A stretch of 19,558 nt of DNA, taken from assembly GCA_016296165.1 (NCBI GenBank), contig JAEDJV010000037.1:1-19558 (forward strand), in the 5' to 3' direction. The position numbers and the translations under genes were made by a program. Shown here piece by piece: positions 1 through 7,481 of this stretch (the stretch's first letter is position 1; each line of letters opens with the position of its first letter). The notes beneath the pieces were generated by a model that was given only the letters and a program-made list of their open reading frames with translations, was not told the DNA's origin and did not search any database. The stretch comes from Oscillospiraceae bacterium (GTDB lineage Bacteria > Bacillota > Clostridia > Oscillospirales > Ruminococcaceae).

Positions 1-91
1 CTCTTGGAATCTTCAAGGGTTTCATTTAGTGCATTGTTCAATTTTCAAGATACTTTGTCCTGCCTTTCAAGTTTCTCTCTCGTCCGACAGC
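1..91 (-). other. Probable 5' leader of an rRNA operon
   Basis: Reading leftward from the promoter at 98-126, the transcript would begin near position 91 and run out of the window without any good reading frame. At 32-49 the minus strand reads CTTGAAAATTGAACAATG. This resembles the boxA-type antitermination element and the conserved leader or spacer sequence next to 16S and 23S genes in Firmicutes. Together with the consensus promoter and AT-rich upstream block, this suggests the 16S rRNA gene starts just beyond position 1. No mature rRNA sequence lies inside the window, so this is inference. A leader of another stable RNA is the alternative. Confidence 0.6.
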
Positions 92-97
92 TTTATT

Positions 98-126
98 ATT
101 ATATCATGTATATTTTTATTTGTCAA
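98..126 (-). promoter_or_regulatory. Consensus sigma-A promoter (probable rRNA operon)
   Basis: On the minus strand the -35 box TTGACA lies at 121-126 and the -10 box TATAAT at 98-103, with exactly 17 bp between them. A long A/T block at 127-170 sits where an UP element would contact the RNA polymerase alpha subunit. Both hexamers are perfect, as expected for a stable-RNA promoter. The promoter lies just downstream of the last gene of the envelope operon and points the same way. Confidence 0.85.
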
Positions 127-150
127 CACTTTTTTAAATTTTTTTTAATT

Positions 151-294
151 TTAATTTAAAATTTTTTTGTTTTTCATATCAGTAATTTTTTGTTCCAATT
201 TCTTCTTGGAACGGTTTAGCCTTATTATAAGAAAACAAAAAACTGATACCGCAAATAATATCGGACTAAGAATTTTATTTTTCATATTATTCAT
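151..294 (-). CDS. Small single-pass membrane protein, unknown function
   Basis: This 47-residue product is not recognised. It has one hydrophobic segment at about residues 8-26 (ILSPILFAVSVFCFLIIRL), followed by a basic, charged tail of about 20 residues with many Lys, likely helical and cytosolic. The start is set by AAGGATG about nine bases upstream of the ATG, located 27 bases after the TerD-fusion gene ends, so it would be the last gene of the envelope operon. A longer reading in the same frame starts inside the preceding gene but has no better ribosome site. The short length and AT-rich base composition make it less certain than its neighbours. The layout of membrane helix plus short helical tail is seen in small divisome or envelope peptides, but no family can be named. 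Confidence 0.5.
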   Translation of the reverse strand: MNNMKNKILSPILFAVSVFCFLIIRLNRSKKKLEQKITDMKNKKILN

Positions 295-320
295 TTTGTT
301 ATCATCCTTATTTTTTGATT

Positions 321-1577
321 TTATGAAACTATTAGACCATAGTTGGCACATAGTCTTTTTAGACCTTCTTTATATCCTTGTCCTATTGTGTTTAGTTTCC
401 ATTTTCCATTATGTTTGTATATATCGAGAAAGATTATTGTAGTTTCTGCAAATAGTTCCTCCGCAGTATATCTTACTATTTCGATATTGTTTTGGCTTAT
501 AGTAATATATGGATCTATAACCTTGGAGAAATTATCATTAAATTCAGGGTTATATATCGAATATACAAACGAAACACGCATGATATGTTCCGGGACTTTT
601 GTAAGATCTACATCTATACTCTTGTCTTCATTAAAAAATAATGCATGACTGTTGGTATCCCTGTTACCAAAAAACACAAAATCATCGTCACAGCTGGTGA
701 TACCATTGGAATCAAGCATAAAAGCATACGGATCAATATCCATTTGTTTATATAACGCTTTATATCCCATTCTTATCTTAAGAGGTGAAGAAGTGTAATT
801 ATCAAGACATAATCTTTCTCCTCTGGTGAGAACATGATTACAAACCTGTTCCCTGTTTTCATGCGTAGAATGAACCAGCTGTTCGTTTCTAACAGAATGC
901 ATTACCTGTAATTTGTCGTCATTATGAGAACTATCATTCTGATTTTCATTAGTAATGATGTTTTCGTCTATCTTATGTATATATTTATCTGTTTGAGTTT
1001 CTGCATTCTCATCAGCTATTCCGCTGATATAATATCTTCTGTTAAAAACTGATTTTAGGACAATATCTCCGTATAGTAATGTTTTTGACGGCAACGGTGA
1101 AATGTTTATTTTCACCTTATTTATACCCTCTTTCAGAATCCCCGGTTCAAAACTTATGTCTTTTAAATCTGTATTTAATTCAGCTGCTGATGGTGAATAA
1201 AAATCAACGTAAAAACTGTTATTCGACTCTGATTTAAATTTTTCCAGCCTTATCTGTTTTTCGAGTTCAGGAACGCTGTCTTCTTTACCAAAACCGTAAA
1301 CCGTACCACAAATCTCGACATTTTCGATAGTAACGGGATTTTTTGAAAATAGCGTAAATTCCCCGCTAACAGGATTAATCATCTCCAGTCTGAGATTTTT
1401 TAATATTACACCGCTTGAATTGATAACAAGAACTGTTTCTTTGCTGTTCCAGAGTGTAGTGTTTTTACCTTCGACTATACATGGATGATTTATATAAAAT
1501 GGTCCTTTATATTCTCCGGAAGGCAAATTTATTACTCCACTTCCCGAATCTATTTTCTGTTGAATTACTGTATCCAT
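321..1577 (-). CDS. Beta-helix-like / TerD-domain fusion protein
   Basis: The product is 418 residues with two recognisable parts. Residues about 1-95 contain short repeating strands with turns (INLPSGEYKGPFYI, then VLVINSSGVILKNLRLEMI, then NPVTIENVEICGTVYG). This pattern resembles right-handed parallel beta-helix proteins. Residues about 250-418 match the TerD family: an N-terminal LTRGERLCLD, then DIDPYAFMLDSNG, an acidic CDDDFVFFGN segment, VDLTKVPEHIMRVSFVYSIY, and a C-terminal NGKWKLNTIGQGYKEGL. TerD domains bind calcium and belong to tellurite, phage or stress-response systems. The middle, about 190-250, is polar and probably a linker. There is no signal peptide, so it is likely cytosolic. 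A strong AGGGGG site lies seven bases before the ATG. It follows the preceding gene after 11 bases, so it is co-transcribed with the wall genes. The TerD call is firm; the beta-helix call is tentative. Confidence 0.75.
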   Translation of the reverse strand: MDTVIQQKIDSGSGVINLPSGEYKGPFYINHPCIVEGKNTTLWNSKETVLVINSSGVILKNLRLEMINPVSGEFTLFSKNPVTIENVEICGTVYGFGKEDSVPELEKQIRLEKFKSESNNSFYVDFYSPSAAELNTDLKDISFEPGILKEGINKVKINISPLPSKTLLYGDIVLKSVFNRRYYISGIADENAETQTDKYIHKIDENIITNENQNDSSHNDDKLQVMHSVRNEQLVHSTHENREQVCNHVLTRGERLCLDNYTSSPLKIRMGYKALYKQMDIDPYAFMLDSNGITSCDDDFVFFGNRDTNSHALFFNEDKSIDVDLTKVPEHIMRVSFVYSIYNPEFNDNFSKVIDPYITISQNNIEIVRYTAEELFAETTIIFLDIYKHNGKWKLNTIGQGYKEGLKRLCANYGLIVS

Positions 1578-1588
1578 ATATTATCCCC

Positions 1589-2338
1589 CTATGATGCAAT
1601 CCATTCTGATATAAACGAAAGCGGTATTCCTATCACAAGCATTACAGAAATAATGAAAACATAAGCAACCTGAAATCTCAGCAAAGGAATAACCTTGCTG
1701 TGCTCCATCTTTCTGTCTCTTATCAGATTAAATCCGCTGTTTTTCCAGTCAAGCAATATCATTACATATAATATTATACCAAACAGGACTGTAATAATTC
1801 CTCTGATGTTGTACGGCACAGTAAAAAATAAGATAAACTGCAAAGCAAAAATTGATATCTCTGCCTTATCCTTGGATGACAGTACAAATTCTTTTTCTCC
1901 AAGGTATTCAGTTCTGTACTGCTTTGAAATATACTTTAATGCAGAGTCACAGCTGCTAAAAAACACAAAATGCATCTCATCTTCTTTATCCTGAGCATCA
2001 CATACCAGATGAATTATTGCACATTCTCCTCCCGGAAGTATAAAAAGTACGTCATTTCTTGTTTTGTGCCTTGCCGCAGGAATAATATCTGACATTTGAA
2101 ATTTCTTGATATGCAGATGCGGGTTACCGGATGTTTGTTTTATCAGCTCATTTTTTAAAATTTCCTGTTCTTCAGCGTCGATAATCCGCCATGTAAATGT
2201 TTCATCGTATTCTTCGAAATATTCTTTTATAAATTCTGATTCTCTCAAATTATCAACATCTCCTTTAGCAATGCTAAAATAACAATCAATATTTATTATA
2301 CGTATTTTTGAAGGTTTAGTCAATGCAATAATAAACAA
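1589..2338 (-). CDS. Unrecognised two-helix membrane protein
   Basis: No family is recognised for this 249-residue product. A soluble N-terminal part of about 160 residues is followed by hydrophobic stretches at about 162-197, probably two closely spaced helices, and 221-244. Between them lies a short basic loop containing IRDRKMEHSK. The soluble part has alternating strands and an LPGGECAIIHLVCD segment near residue 101 that may be a domain core. Translation appears to start at a TTG ten bases after a GGAAGG site; no ATG fits. It begins 24 bases after the penicillin-binding protein gene and ends 11 bases before the TerD-fusion gene, so it belongs to the envelope operon. A membrane role linked to wall synthesis is inferred only from this position. 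Confidence 0.65.
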   Translation of the reverse strand: MFIIALTKPSKIRIINIDCYFSIAKGDVDNLRESEFIKEYFEEYDETFTWRIIDAEEQEILKNELIKQTSGNPHLHIKKFQMSDIIPAARHKTRNDVLFILPGGECAIIHLVCDAQDKEDEMHFVFFSSCDSALKYISKQYRTEYLGEKEFVLSSKDKAEISIFALQFILFFTVPYNIRGIITVLFGIILYVMILLDWKNSGFNLIRDRKMEHSKVIPLLRFQVAYVFIISVMLVIGIPLSFISEWIAS

Positions 2339-2362
2339 AAAACTTTAGCCTTCCAAAATATC

Positions 2363-3706
2363 TTAGGATAATGAAGAAAGAATTGTTCCTGCTATTTCTT
2401 CTGTAGTTACTTCTCCCGGCTTTCTGTCCTCTATAAGCACACAGAATGCTATAGGATTCGACTCATCTGCATTAAAACCTGTAAGAAATGAATTTTCTTC
2501 ATCCCCGTTTTTCACTTGTGCAGTTCCGCTTTTTACTGCAACTGTATAACCATAAATGCTGCCGGAATATCTCTGACCGTTATTAAGCATTATCTGTTTT
2601 ACATACTCTGCCGTTTCCGGTTTAAATAATTCAGAAGTATATTTTACAGCTGCATGAATATCTTCTGAACCAGTTACATCGGTAGTATGATGGATAAGAT
2701 ATGGTAATGTTGCTTTTCCGGTTCCATTGGCAATTGCGCTTTGCCACATCATAAGCATACAAGGGCTTACCATAGTCTCACCCTGACCTATAAATCCCCA
2801 TTGAGTGGAAAATTCATACTTGTCGTTTAAAATAGTTGAGGCAGTTTGTACTGATATGTTGTTAATCTCAAGTTTCATAGGTACAGAATCATTAACTGAG
2901 TAACCCATTTTTTTGTAAGATTCTATTGCCGTATCCATGTTGAAATCCATATCTTCAACAAGCTGAGCAAAAAAAGGATTACAACTGTTTGCGAATGCTG
3001 CATTGATATCCTGCTCGCCATGTCCACTGTTCTGATGGCAATAAATTGTCTGCTGTGACTTGTTTAAATATGCTCCTGAACAACTGAAATTTTTCGAATT
3101 AAGCAGTACTTCGCCCATCTGTTCCCTTGCAGCAATAAGTGTAGATATTTTTTGTGTTGAACCGGGTGTAAATTTGTAGAACGCTTTACACAGAAGGCTG
3201 CCGTCTTCAAGGTTTTCATATCCTCCAAAAGGGTTAAGTCCGGGTCTACTCACACAAATTAATATTTCACCGGTTTTATAATTATAGGCTATAGCTGTTC
3301 CGTTTTTATTTCCGAATGAATCATACACTTCTCTGTTAGCATTATGATTAAGAGTTGTATATATAGCACTCTTCCCGTCTTCTTCTCTCTGTCCGTAAGA
3401 AAACGAATAGTTGTTAAGCAGTTCTATGTTTTCAGAAACGAGAGTATTTGTCATCTGGCCACTGTCATTTCCAATTAAATTTGCAACATCGGTAAAATAA
3501 TCATATCCGTAAGTTTCAGGCGAGGCATTCTGATCAAAAAGTACTTCACCATTACGGTCATATATTTTTCCTAAGACTGCAGAATCTGAATTCAGAATAT
3601 AAAACGATGACTCACTGTATATTTTATATACAAGAATTACCATTCCAATCAGGAAAAGAGATAACATTGCGGTTATAAGATTAAGATTACGTTTTATACT
3701 TCTCAT
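2363..3706 (-). CDS. Class B penicillin-binding protein (transpeptidase), PbpA-like
   Basis: This 447-residue peptidoglycan transpeptidase cross-links stem peptides at the outer face of the membrane. One N-terminal anchor helix (about residues 9-29) is followed by a short connecting region and a transpeptidase domain. All three catalytic motifs are visible: SxxK at S183-T-Q-K186 within TPGSTQKI, SxN at S241-C-N243, and KSGT beginning at K392. It lacks the long N-terminal pedestal and PASTA repeats of large class B enzymes. In size it resembles PbpA proteins paired with RodA in actinobacteria. The ATG overlaps the stop of the upstream SEDS gene by four bases (ATGA), so the two are translationally coupled, as expected for a SEDS-PBP synthase pair. 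Beta-lactams would be expected to acylate S183. Which morphogenetic process it serves (elongation, division or sporulation) cannot be told from the sequence. Confidence 0.92.
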   Translation of the reverse strand: MRSIKRNLNLITAMLSLFLIGMVILVYKIYSESSFYILNSDSAVLGKIYDRNGEVLFDQNASPETYGYDYFTDVANLIGNDSGQMTNTLVSENIELLNNYSFSYGQREEDGKSAIYTTLNHNANREVYDSFGNKNGTAIAYNYKTGEILICVSRPGLNPFGGYENLEDGSLLCKAFYKFTPGSTQKISTLIAAREQMGEVLLNSKNFSCSGAYLNKSQQTIYCHQNSGHGEQDINAAFANSCNPFFAQLVEDMDFNMDTAIESYKKMGYSVNDSVPMKLEINNISVQTASTILNDKYEFSTQWGFIGQGETMVSPCMLMMWQSAIANGTGKATLPYLIHHTTDVTGSEDIHAAVKYTSELFKPETAEYVKQIMLNNGQRYSGSIYGYTVAVKSGTAQVKNGDEENSFLTGFNADESNPIAFCVLIEDRKPGEVTTEEIAGTILSSLS

Positions 3707-5010
3707 CTTGACTCTCTTCTCCTTTCGGCAGTTTCTGACGGCTTAATCTCAACTATGTTTCTTATAAATACCGGGCACTGTGACGCCTTTAGCATTCCAA
3801 TAAGGAAACCGCTTGTTACCATCGATGTTCCTCCGTTTGAGAGGAAAGGCAAAGTAACTCCTGTAAAAGGGATAAGATTGCATGATCCAAAAATATTGAG
3901 TGACATCTGAACTATAAAAACTGCAGTTACACCTACCGCAACTGTACCATGATAATAGCATTTTGGGGTATTGATCAGTGTAGTAGCGAGCATTAAAAGT
4001 ATAAGAACTACAAACAATACTGCTCCAAGAAGTCCCCATTCTTCAGCTACTGAGGAGAAAACTATATCTGTATCATATGCAAAAACATTGCACAGTTTTC
4101 CGGCTCCCGGACCTTTTCCCAGCCATCCGCCTTCAGCCATTCCAATAAGAGCCCTGCATTGCTGATAACCATTTCCATACTGATCTGCCCAGATGTCAAC
4201 ATATAATCTGTCTTTTACGTAAGAAGGAGCCAGTTTTATCGCTATCAGAACAAGCACAAGAACTCCTGTAGCTAAAGCTCCGATTTTCTTTTTTGATAAT
4301 TTAGCTTTTGGATAAAAGATTCTGTTTATAACTGCACACCCTGTTACCGCAGCGAAAGTAGGAATACTTCCAAGATCGCGACACCACCACTGTAAAATAA
4401 GAACACAAGCGGAAACCAGTATCATAGCGATATTGTTCGGTGAAACATTAAATATTCCAATTTGTTTCTTTGTCTGCTGACTCTGAAGCGATGAGGCACA
4501 AACGAGTACAATAAGCGGCTTCATAAATTCGGAAGGCTGTACGGTAAAACTTCCGAAATCGATCCACATACTTCTGTCCCCTGTAAAAAGGAGAATTATA
4601 ATTGCAAGCAAACCAAGTCCCGCATAACAATATGGTCTCATCTTTTCAGCTCTGAAACTGTTTCTGGTAAATAAATAACCGGCATGATACGCTATCATCC
4701 CGGCTGTTAAAGTGATAAAATGTTTTAGATTAAAATGTACACCGCCGAAACATGACTGAAATATTAAACTGACATTTATTATCAGAACAAGAAGATAGTC
4801 TAAAGTGTATGTATCCTGTTTAAAACTGCCTATAACAATATACCAGAAAATATCTGAAGCCAGTACAACAGCTGAAAGCATATATACTTCTGAAACATTA
4901 TCATAGACTCCATTCAGTCCAACCGTTGCCAGAAGAATGACATGTGTAATAATAATAAGGAGCTTAACAAAAAAATAATTAAGCTTTGCTTTTTCTTTTG
5001 TTCCGTTCAT
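3703..5010 (-). CDS. SEDS peptidoglycan glycosyltransferase (RodA/FtsW/SpoVE family)
   Basis: SEDS proteins polymerise lipid II into glycan strands and work with a class B PBP. This 435-residue protein has about ten hydrophobic helices. Family motifs include DRSMWIDFGSFTVQPSEFMK (residues about 145-164), GGWLGKGPGAGK (294-305), TDIVFSSVAEEWGLLG (314-329) and a C-terminal FTGVTLPFLSNGGTS (382-396). D315 falls at the position of the extracellular-loop aspartate essential in RodA and FtsW. The ATG is preceded by AAAGGATG with a normal gap. The gene overlaps the upstream FHA gene by 32 bases and the downstream PBP gene by four. Pairing with a PbpA-size PBP favours a RodA-like role, but FtsW or SpoVE cannot be excluded. 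Confidence 0.92.
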   Translation of the reverse strand: MNGTKEKAKLNYFFVKLLIIITHVILLATVGLNGVYDNVSEVYMLSAVVLASDIFWYIVIGSFKQDTYTLDYLLVLIINVSLIFQSCFGGVHFNLKHFITLTAGMIAYHAGYLFTRNSFRAEKMRPYCYAGLGLLAIIILLFTGDRSMWIDFGSFTVQPSEFMKPLIVLVCASSLQSQQTKKQIGIFNVSPNNIAMILVSACVLILQWWCRDLGSIPTFAAVTGCAVINRIFYPKAKLSKKKIGALATGVLVLVLIAIKLAPSYVKDRLYVDIWADQYGNGYQQCRALIGMAEGGWLGKGPGAGKLCNVFAYDTDIVFSSVAEEWGLLGAVLFVVLILLMLATTLINTPKCYYHGTVAVGVTAVFIVQMSLNIFGSCNLIPFTGVTLPFLSNGGTSMVTSGFLIGMLKASQCPVFIRNIVEIKPSETAERRRESR

Positions 5011-5464
5011 TGCTTACATCCTTTATTTTCTTTATATAGAATATAACTGCTCCCATTCTTATCTCATCGTTTACATTTACTACTGCTTTTTGTATCTTTT
5101 TACCGTTTAAAAATGTCCCTGACTTTGAATTTAAGTCCTCTAAAAGAAATATTCCGTCAGAATATGTCAGGACAGCATGGTATCTGGATACCGACATATC
5201 AGGAAACTGAATATCTGCTGAACGATGTCTGCCAAGGAGAATCTCTGAATTCTCAACAGGTATTACACGTTTTCCATCTACAATAGCAATATATTCATAT
5301 CTCCTGCGCCATTTTAAATTGCAGTTTCTTTTTTCTGCACAGCTTTTTATCAGTATAATAAATGCACAAAGGTCAATAAAGAGCATTGAAAATAATCCCG
5401 CAACCCCTTTTAAATCAGACATCTGATTCCATATACCTTCAAGATATTCTGTTATTGTCTCCAT
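4979..5464 (-). CDS. Membrane-anchored FHA-domain protein
   Basis: This is a 161-residue protein with one membrane helix at about residues 21-41, then a basic juxtamembrane segment (residues about 45-55, rich in Lys and Arg) and a C-terminal forkhead-associated domain at about 73-145. FHA domains bind phosphothreonine peptides. The key positions are present: G78-R79-H80, S93-R94-x-H96, and the run N112-S-K-S-G-T117 followed by N120-G121. It probably reads Ser/Thr-kinase signals at the membrane and recruits or regulates the adjoining SEDS-PBP pair, as FhaB-type proteins do in actinobacteria; that function is inferred from context. The ATG has a GAAGG site about ten bases upstream. Its 3' end overlaps the SEDS gene by 32 bases. 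No kinase or phosphatase gene is in the window. Confidence 0.88.
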   Translation of the reverse strand: METITEYLEGIWNQMSDLKGVAGLFSMLFIDLCAFIILIKSCAEKRNCNLKWRRRYEYIAIVDGKRVIPVENSEILLGRHRSADIQFPDMSVSRYHAVLTYSDGIFLLEDLNSKSGTFLNGKKIQKAVVNVNDEIRMGAVIFYIKKIKDVSNERNKRKSKA

Positions 5465-5492
5465 TTTGTATAAACCTTCGTATCTATGTTAT

Positions 5493-6767
5493 TTATTTTA
5501 TCATGTAAAGTTCATATCCCATGGTCTTAAATCCGTTTATTGCATTGGAAACACCTGAATCTGCAACACTTTCTTTTATTATACATGGAACAATTTTCAT
5601 ATTTCCTGTTTTTTCTGATACTTTCTTAAGAACAGACGATACAGTTTCACCATTAAATTCATTCATGTTTATATTTACTACTACTGACATAGAACCAAAC
5701 TCTTCAGGTTTGAATACTTCAGAAGAAGAATTTATTATTTCAGAAGCGGAAACTGATATCATTGTCTTACCGCCGTTTGAAACTGCCTTGTCATTAAGTT
5801 TGTTTATAAGCTCTGTAAGACCTTTATATCTGTTTTCTGACTTTACCAGCTCACCAATATAGTTTAGATCTTTTTCACGAAACGGAGGAAAATATGTATC
5901 AGTACATATTACGCTCTTTATACCTGCAGAAGTAATTTCATCAACAAGGGCTGACAGGTAATCTATGGTCTCTGATGAAAAAGGTGAAAGCCATGGCTTA
6001 CCACCGGATTCAGGTTTATTGTCAAGCCATTCTCCAGTATATCCGTCGTCAAACTGATAAGCAGATTTTTTATAAGTTACTGGATAAATATTATCAGCAA
6101 TAGTGCTTAGTTCAGCTACTGGTGTAAATCCTTTCTCGTTTATCAGGTTTACAATATCATTTAAGGAAATATCAGATCTAACCGCGCCGGAAAGTGCAGC
6201 AGTCCGAACTGATGAAGCGTAATTTACATATCCGCCTGTAGTTTTAAGAGGAACAGCTACAGAAGAGCAACCGCTTATACTGTCAAGCTTTGAAGCAAGT
6301 GAATCAAGGTCTGTTATATCTGAAACAGAAAGATAATAGCAGCCTCCTTTTACTACAGCAGTGACCGGAGATGTTGTGGTTACGACCGTTGTAGCAGGCG
6401 CTTCTGTAACCTCTTCTGTTACAACTGTAGTTACCGGCGGTAATGTTTCATCAGACACTTCACTCGTAACCGGTACCGTAACACGAGTCCCGGTTGTTAT
6501 CTTTATATCTTCAAATACTTTGTCATAAGTAGTTGCCGCTGTTGTAAATTCCACTTCTGATATTTCGGAATTCTGTGTAGTAACTGTATCCGGATTCTCT
6601 CTCAGGGACTGAATCACATCACGAATCGGAACTGCAATTACATAATATCCAAAAATGCCGGCCCCAAAAACAAGTGAAACTGTACCAAGAATCGAAAGAA
6701 TCTGATAGTTATTCCCTCTCTTTTTCTTTCGTTGTTTATATATCTTCATTCCTTTATTTTTTTTCAT
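5493..6767 (-). CDS. Membrane-anchored DUF4015-like putative glycoside hydrolase
   Basis: The 424-residue product begins with a very basic cytosolic tail, a membrane helix at about residues 21-46, and a Thr/Val-rich linker at about 60-140 typical of a wall-spanning spacer. An exported domain occupies about 141-424. That domain reads as a TIM-barrel-like putative glycosyl hydrolase of the DUF4015 type: YYLSVSDITDLDSLASKL at its start, SLNDIVNLINEKGFTPVAEL, then EWLDNKPESGGKPWLSPFSS, and DEITSAGIKSVICTDTYFPP, the family's position for a strand carrying an acidic residue. The substrate is unknown; peptidoglycan or a wall glycan is inferred from the operon. An AAAGGAG site seven bases before the ATG makes the start clear. 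It is the first gene of the envelope operon, 28 bases ahead of the FHA gene. The sequence is diverged, so catalytic activity is not assured. Confidence 0.68.
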   Translation of the reverse strand: MKKNKGMKIYKQRKKKRGNNYQILSILGTVSLVFGAGIFGYYVIAVPIRDVIQSLRENPDTVTTQNSEISEVEFTTAATTYDKVFEDIKITTGTRVTVPVTSEVSDETLPPVTTVVTEEVTEAPATTVVTTTSPVTAVVKGGCYYLSVSDITDLDSLASKLDSISGCSSVAVPLKTTGGYVNYASSVRTAALSGAVRSDISLNDIVNLINEKGFTPVAELSTIADNIYPVTYKKSAYQFDDGYTGEWLDNKPESGGKPWLSPFSSETIDYLSALVDEITSAGIKSVICTDTYFPPFREKDLNYIGELVKSENRYKGLTELINKLNDKAVSNGGKTMISVSASEIINSSSEVFKPEEFGSMSVVVNINMNEFNGETVSSVLKKVSEKTGNMKIVPCIIKESVADSGVSNAINGFKTMGYELYMIK

Positions 6768-6905
6768 ATCTTTTCTCCTTTGTATTTGATTGTATTTTGG
6801 TTACGAACACAGAGTAAACTAATGTATATAATATTATTAATTACTGAATCCGCATATAAACAACCTTATCGGAAATCATATTAATGCAGATTGGAGAATG
6901 TAAAA
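6768..6905. promoter_or_regulatory. Divergent intergenic region between envelope operon and mecA-like gene
   Basis: This AT-rich stretch must hold promoters for two divergent units. On the minus strand TTGTTT at 6858-6863 and TTAATA at 6835-6840 are separated by 17 bp, a weak match that could drive the envelope operon. On the plus strand a TATAAT at 6827-6832 is visible, but no -35 box lies at normal distance. Neither promoter is strong, unlike those of the stable RNAs in the window. No clear operator repeat is seen. Confidence 0.35.
6893..6896 (+). promoter_or_regulatory. Shine-Dalgarno site deciding the mecA-like start
   Basis: GGAG lies nine bases before the ATG at 6906. A TTG in the same frame at 6891 would overlap this site and has no ribosome site of its own, so the ATG is chosen. 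Confidence 0.75.
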
Positions 6906-7481
6906 ATGATAATAGAAAAACTAAGCAGTCTAACTGTAAAAGTATCACTCTCACATGATGAGCTTACTGAATTCGGATTAAATTTTGAAAGACTTGACAG
7001 TGATAATACAGAAACTAAACAACTGATAAGAATAATCATCGAAGAAATAAAGAGAACTCTCGGTTTAAATCTTCATAATGAAAACCTTTATATTGAAACC
7101 TTTTCAAGCAGAAACGGTTGTATCCTGTATATCTCTGTAACCTGCACAGACTTTAACTTCAAAATTTCAAATACCAGCAACAGAACTGATTATCTTATAC
7201 TGGAAACATCAGATGAAAAGAATCTGATAAGATTTTCATGTGATCTGTTCAGATATCTCGAAGAATACGTTGTCAGCAGCAGCCTGTATTATTACAACAG
7301 AATCTTCAGAATGATACTGAAAATCAATACAATAAAAAAAGACAGTATAGCTGACTACGCAGAAAATCATATTCTGAATGTTATGAGTGGAATTGAAGTC
7401 AAAACTGCAACGGAAGAATATTTCAAATGCATTTTTGAATCCGAAGCAGCAGAAAGACTTAGTGGTAAAAAATCATTTTAA
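6906..7481 (+). CDS. MecA-like ClpC adaptor protein, diverged
   Basis: MecA proteins deliver substrates to the ClpCP protease. The 191-residue product has the length and layout of the family. An N-terminal substrate-binding-like part (residues about 1-80) follows the MecA pattern: MIIEKLSSLTVKVSLSHDEL, a FGLNFERL segment, a helix TKQLIRIIIEEIKRTLG, and the strand pair LYIETFSSRNGCILYISV. A C-terminal part (about 96-180) has YLILETSDEKNLIRFSCDLF and SLYYYNRIFRMILKI, like the ClpC-binding half, but the acidic linker between the halves is very short. It is the only protein gene on the plus strand. Its last nine bases overlap the 3' end of rpe. Similarity is at the level of pattern only, so this is a family assignment and does not prove ClpC binding. 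Confidence 0.55.
   Translation: MIIEKLSSLTVKVSLSHDELTEFGLNFERLDSDNTETKQLIRIIIEEIKRTLGLNLHNENLYIETFSSRNGCILYISVTCTDFNFKISNTSNRTDYLILETSDEKNLIRFSCDLFRYLEEYVVSSSLYYYNRIFRMILKINTIKKDSIADYAENHILNVMSGIEVKTATEEYFKCIFESEAAERLSGKKSF

Noticed and set aside
167..442. Plus-strand hydrophobic frame of 91 codons at the left end
   Set aside because: It is antisense to the end of the TerD-fusion gene and to the small membrane gene; the hydrophobicity comes from T-rich DNA, and no ribosome site is seen.
3749..4039. 96-codon minus-strand frame inside the SEDS gene
   Set aside because: It overlaps the conserved C-terminal SEDS motifs in another frame and has no family resemblance.
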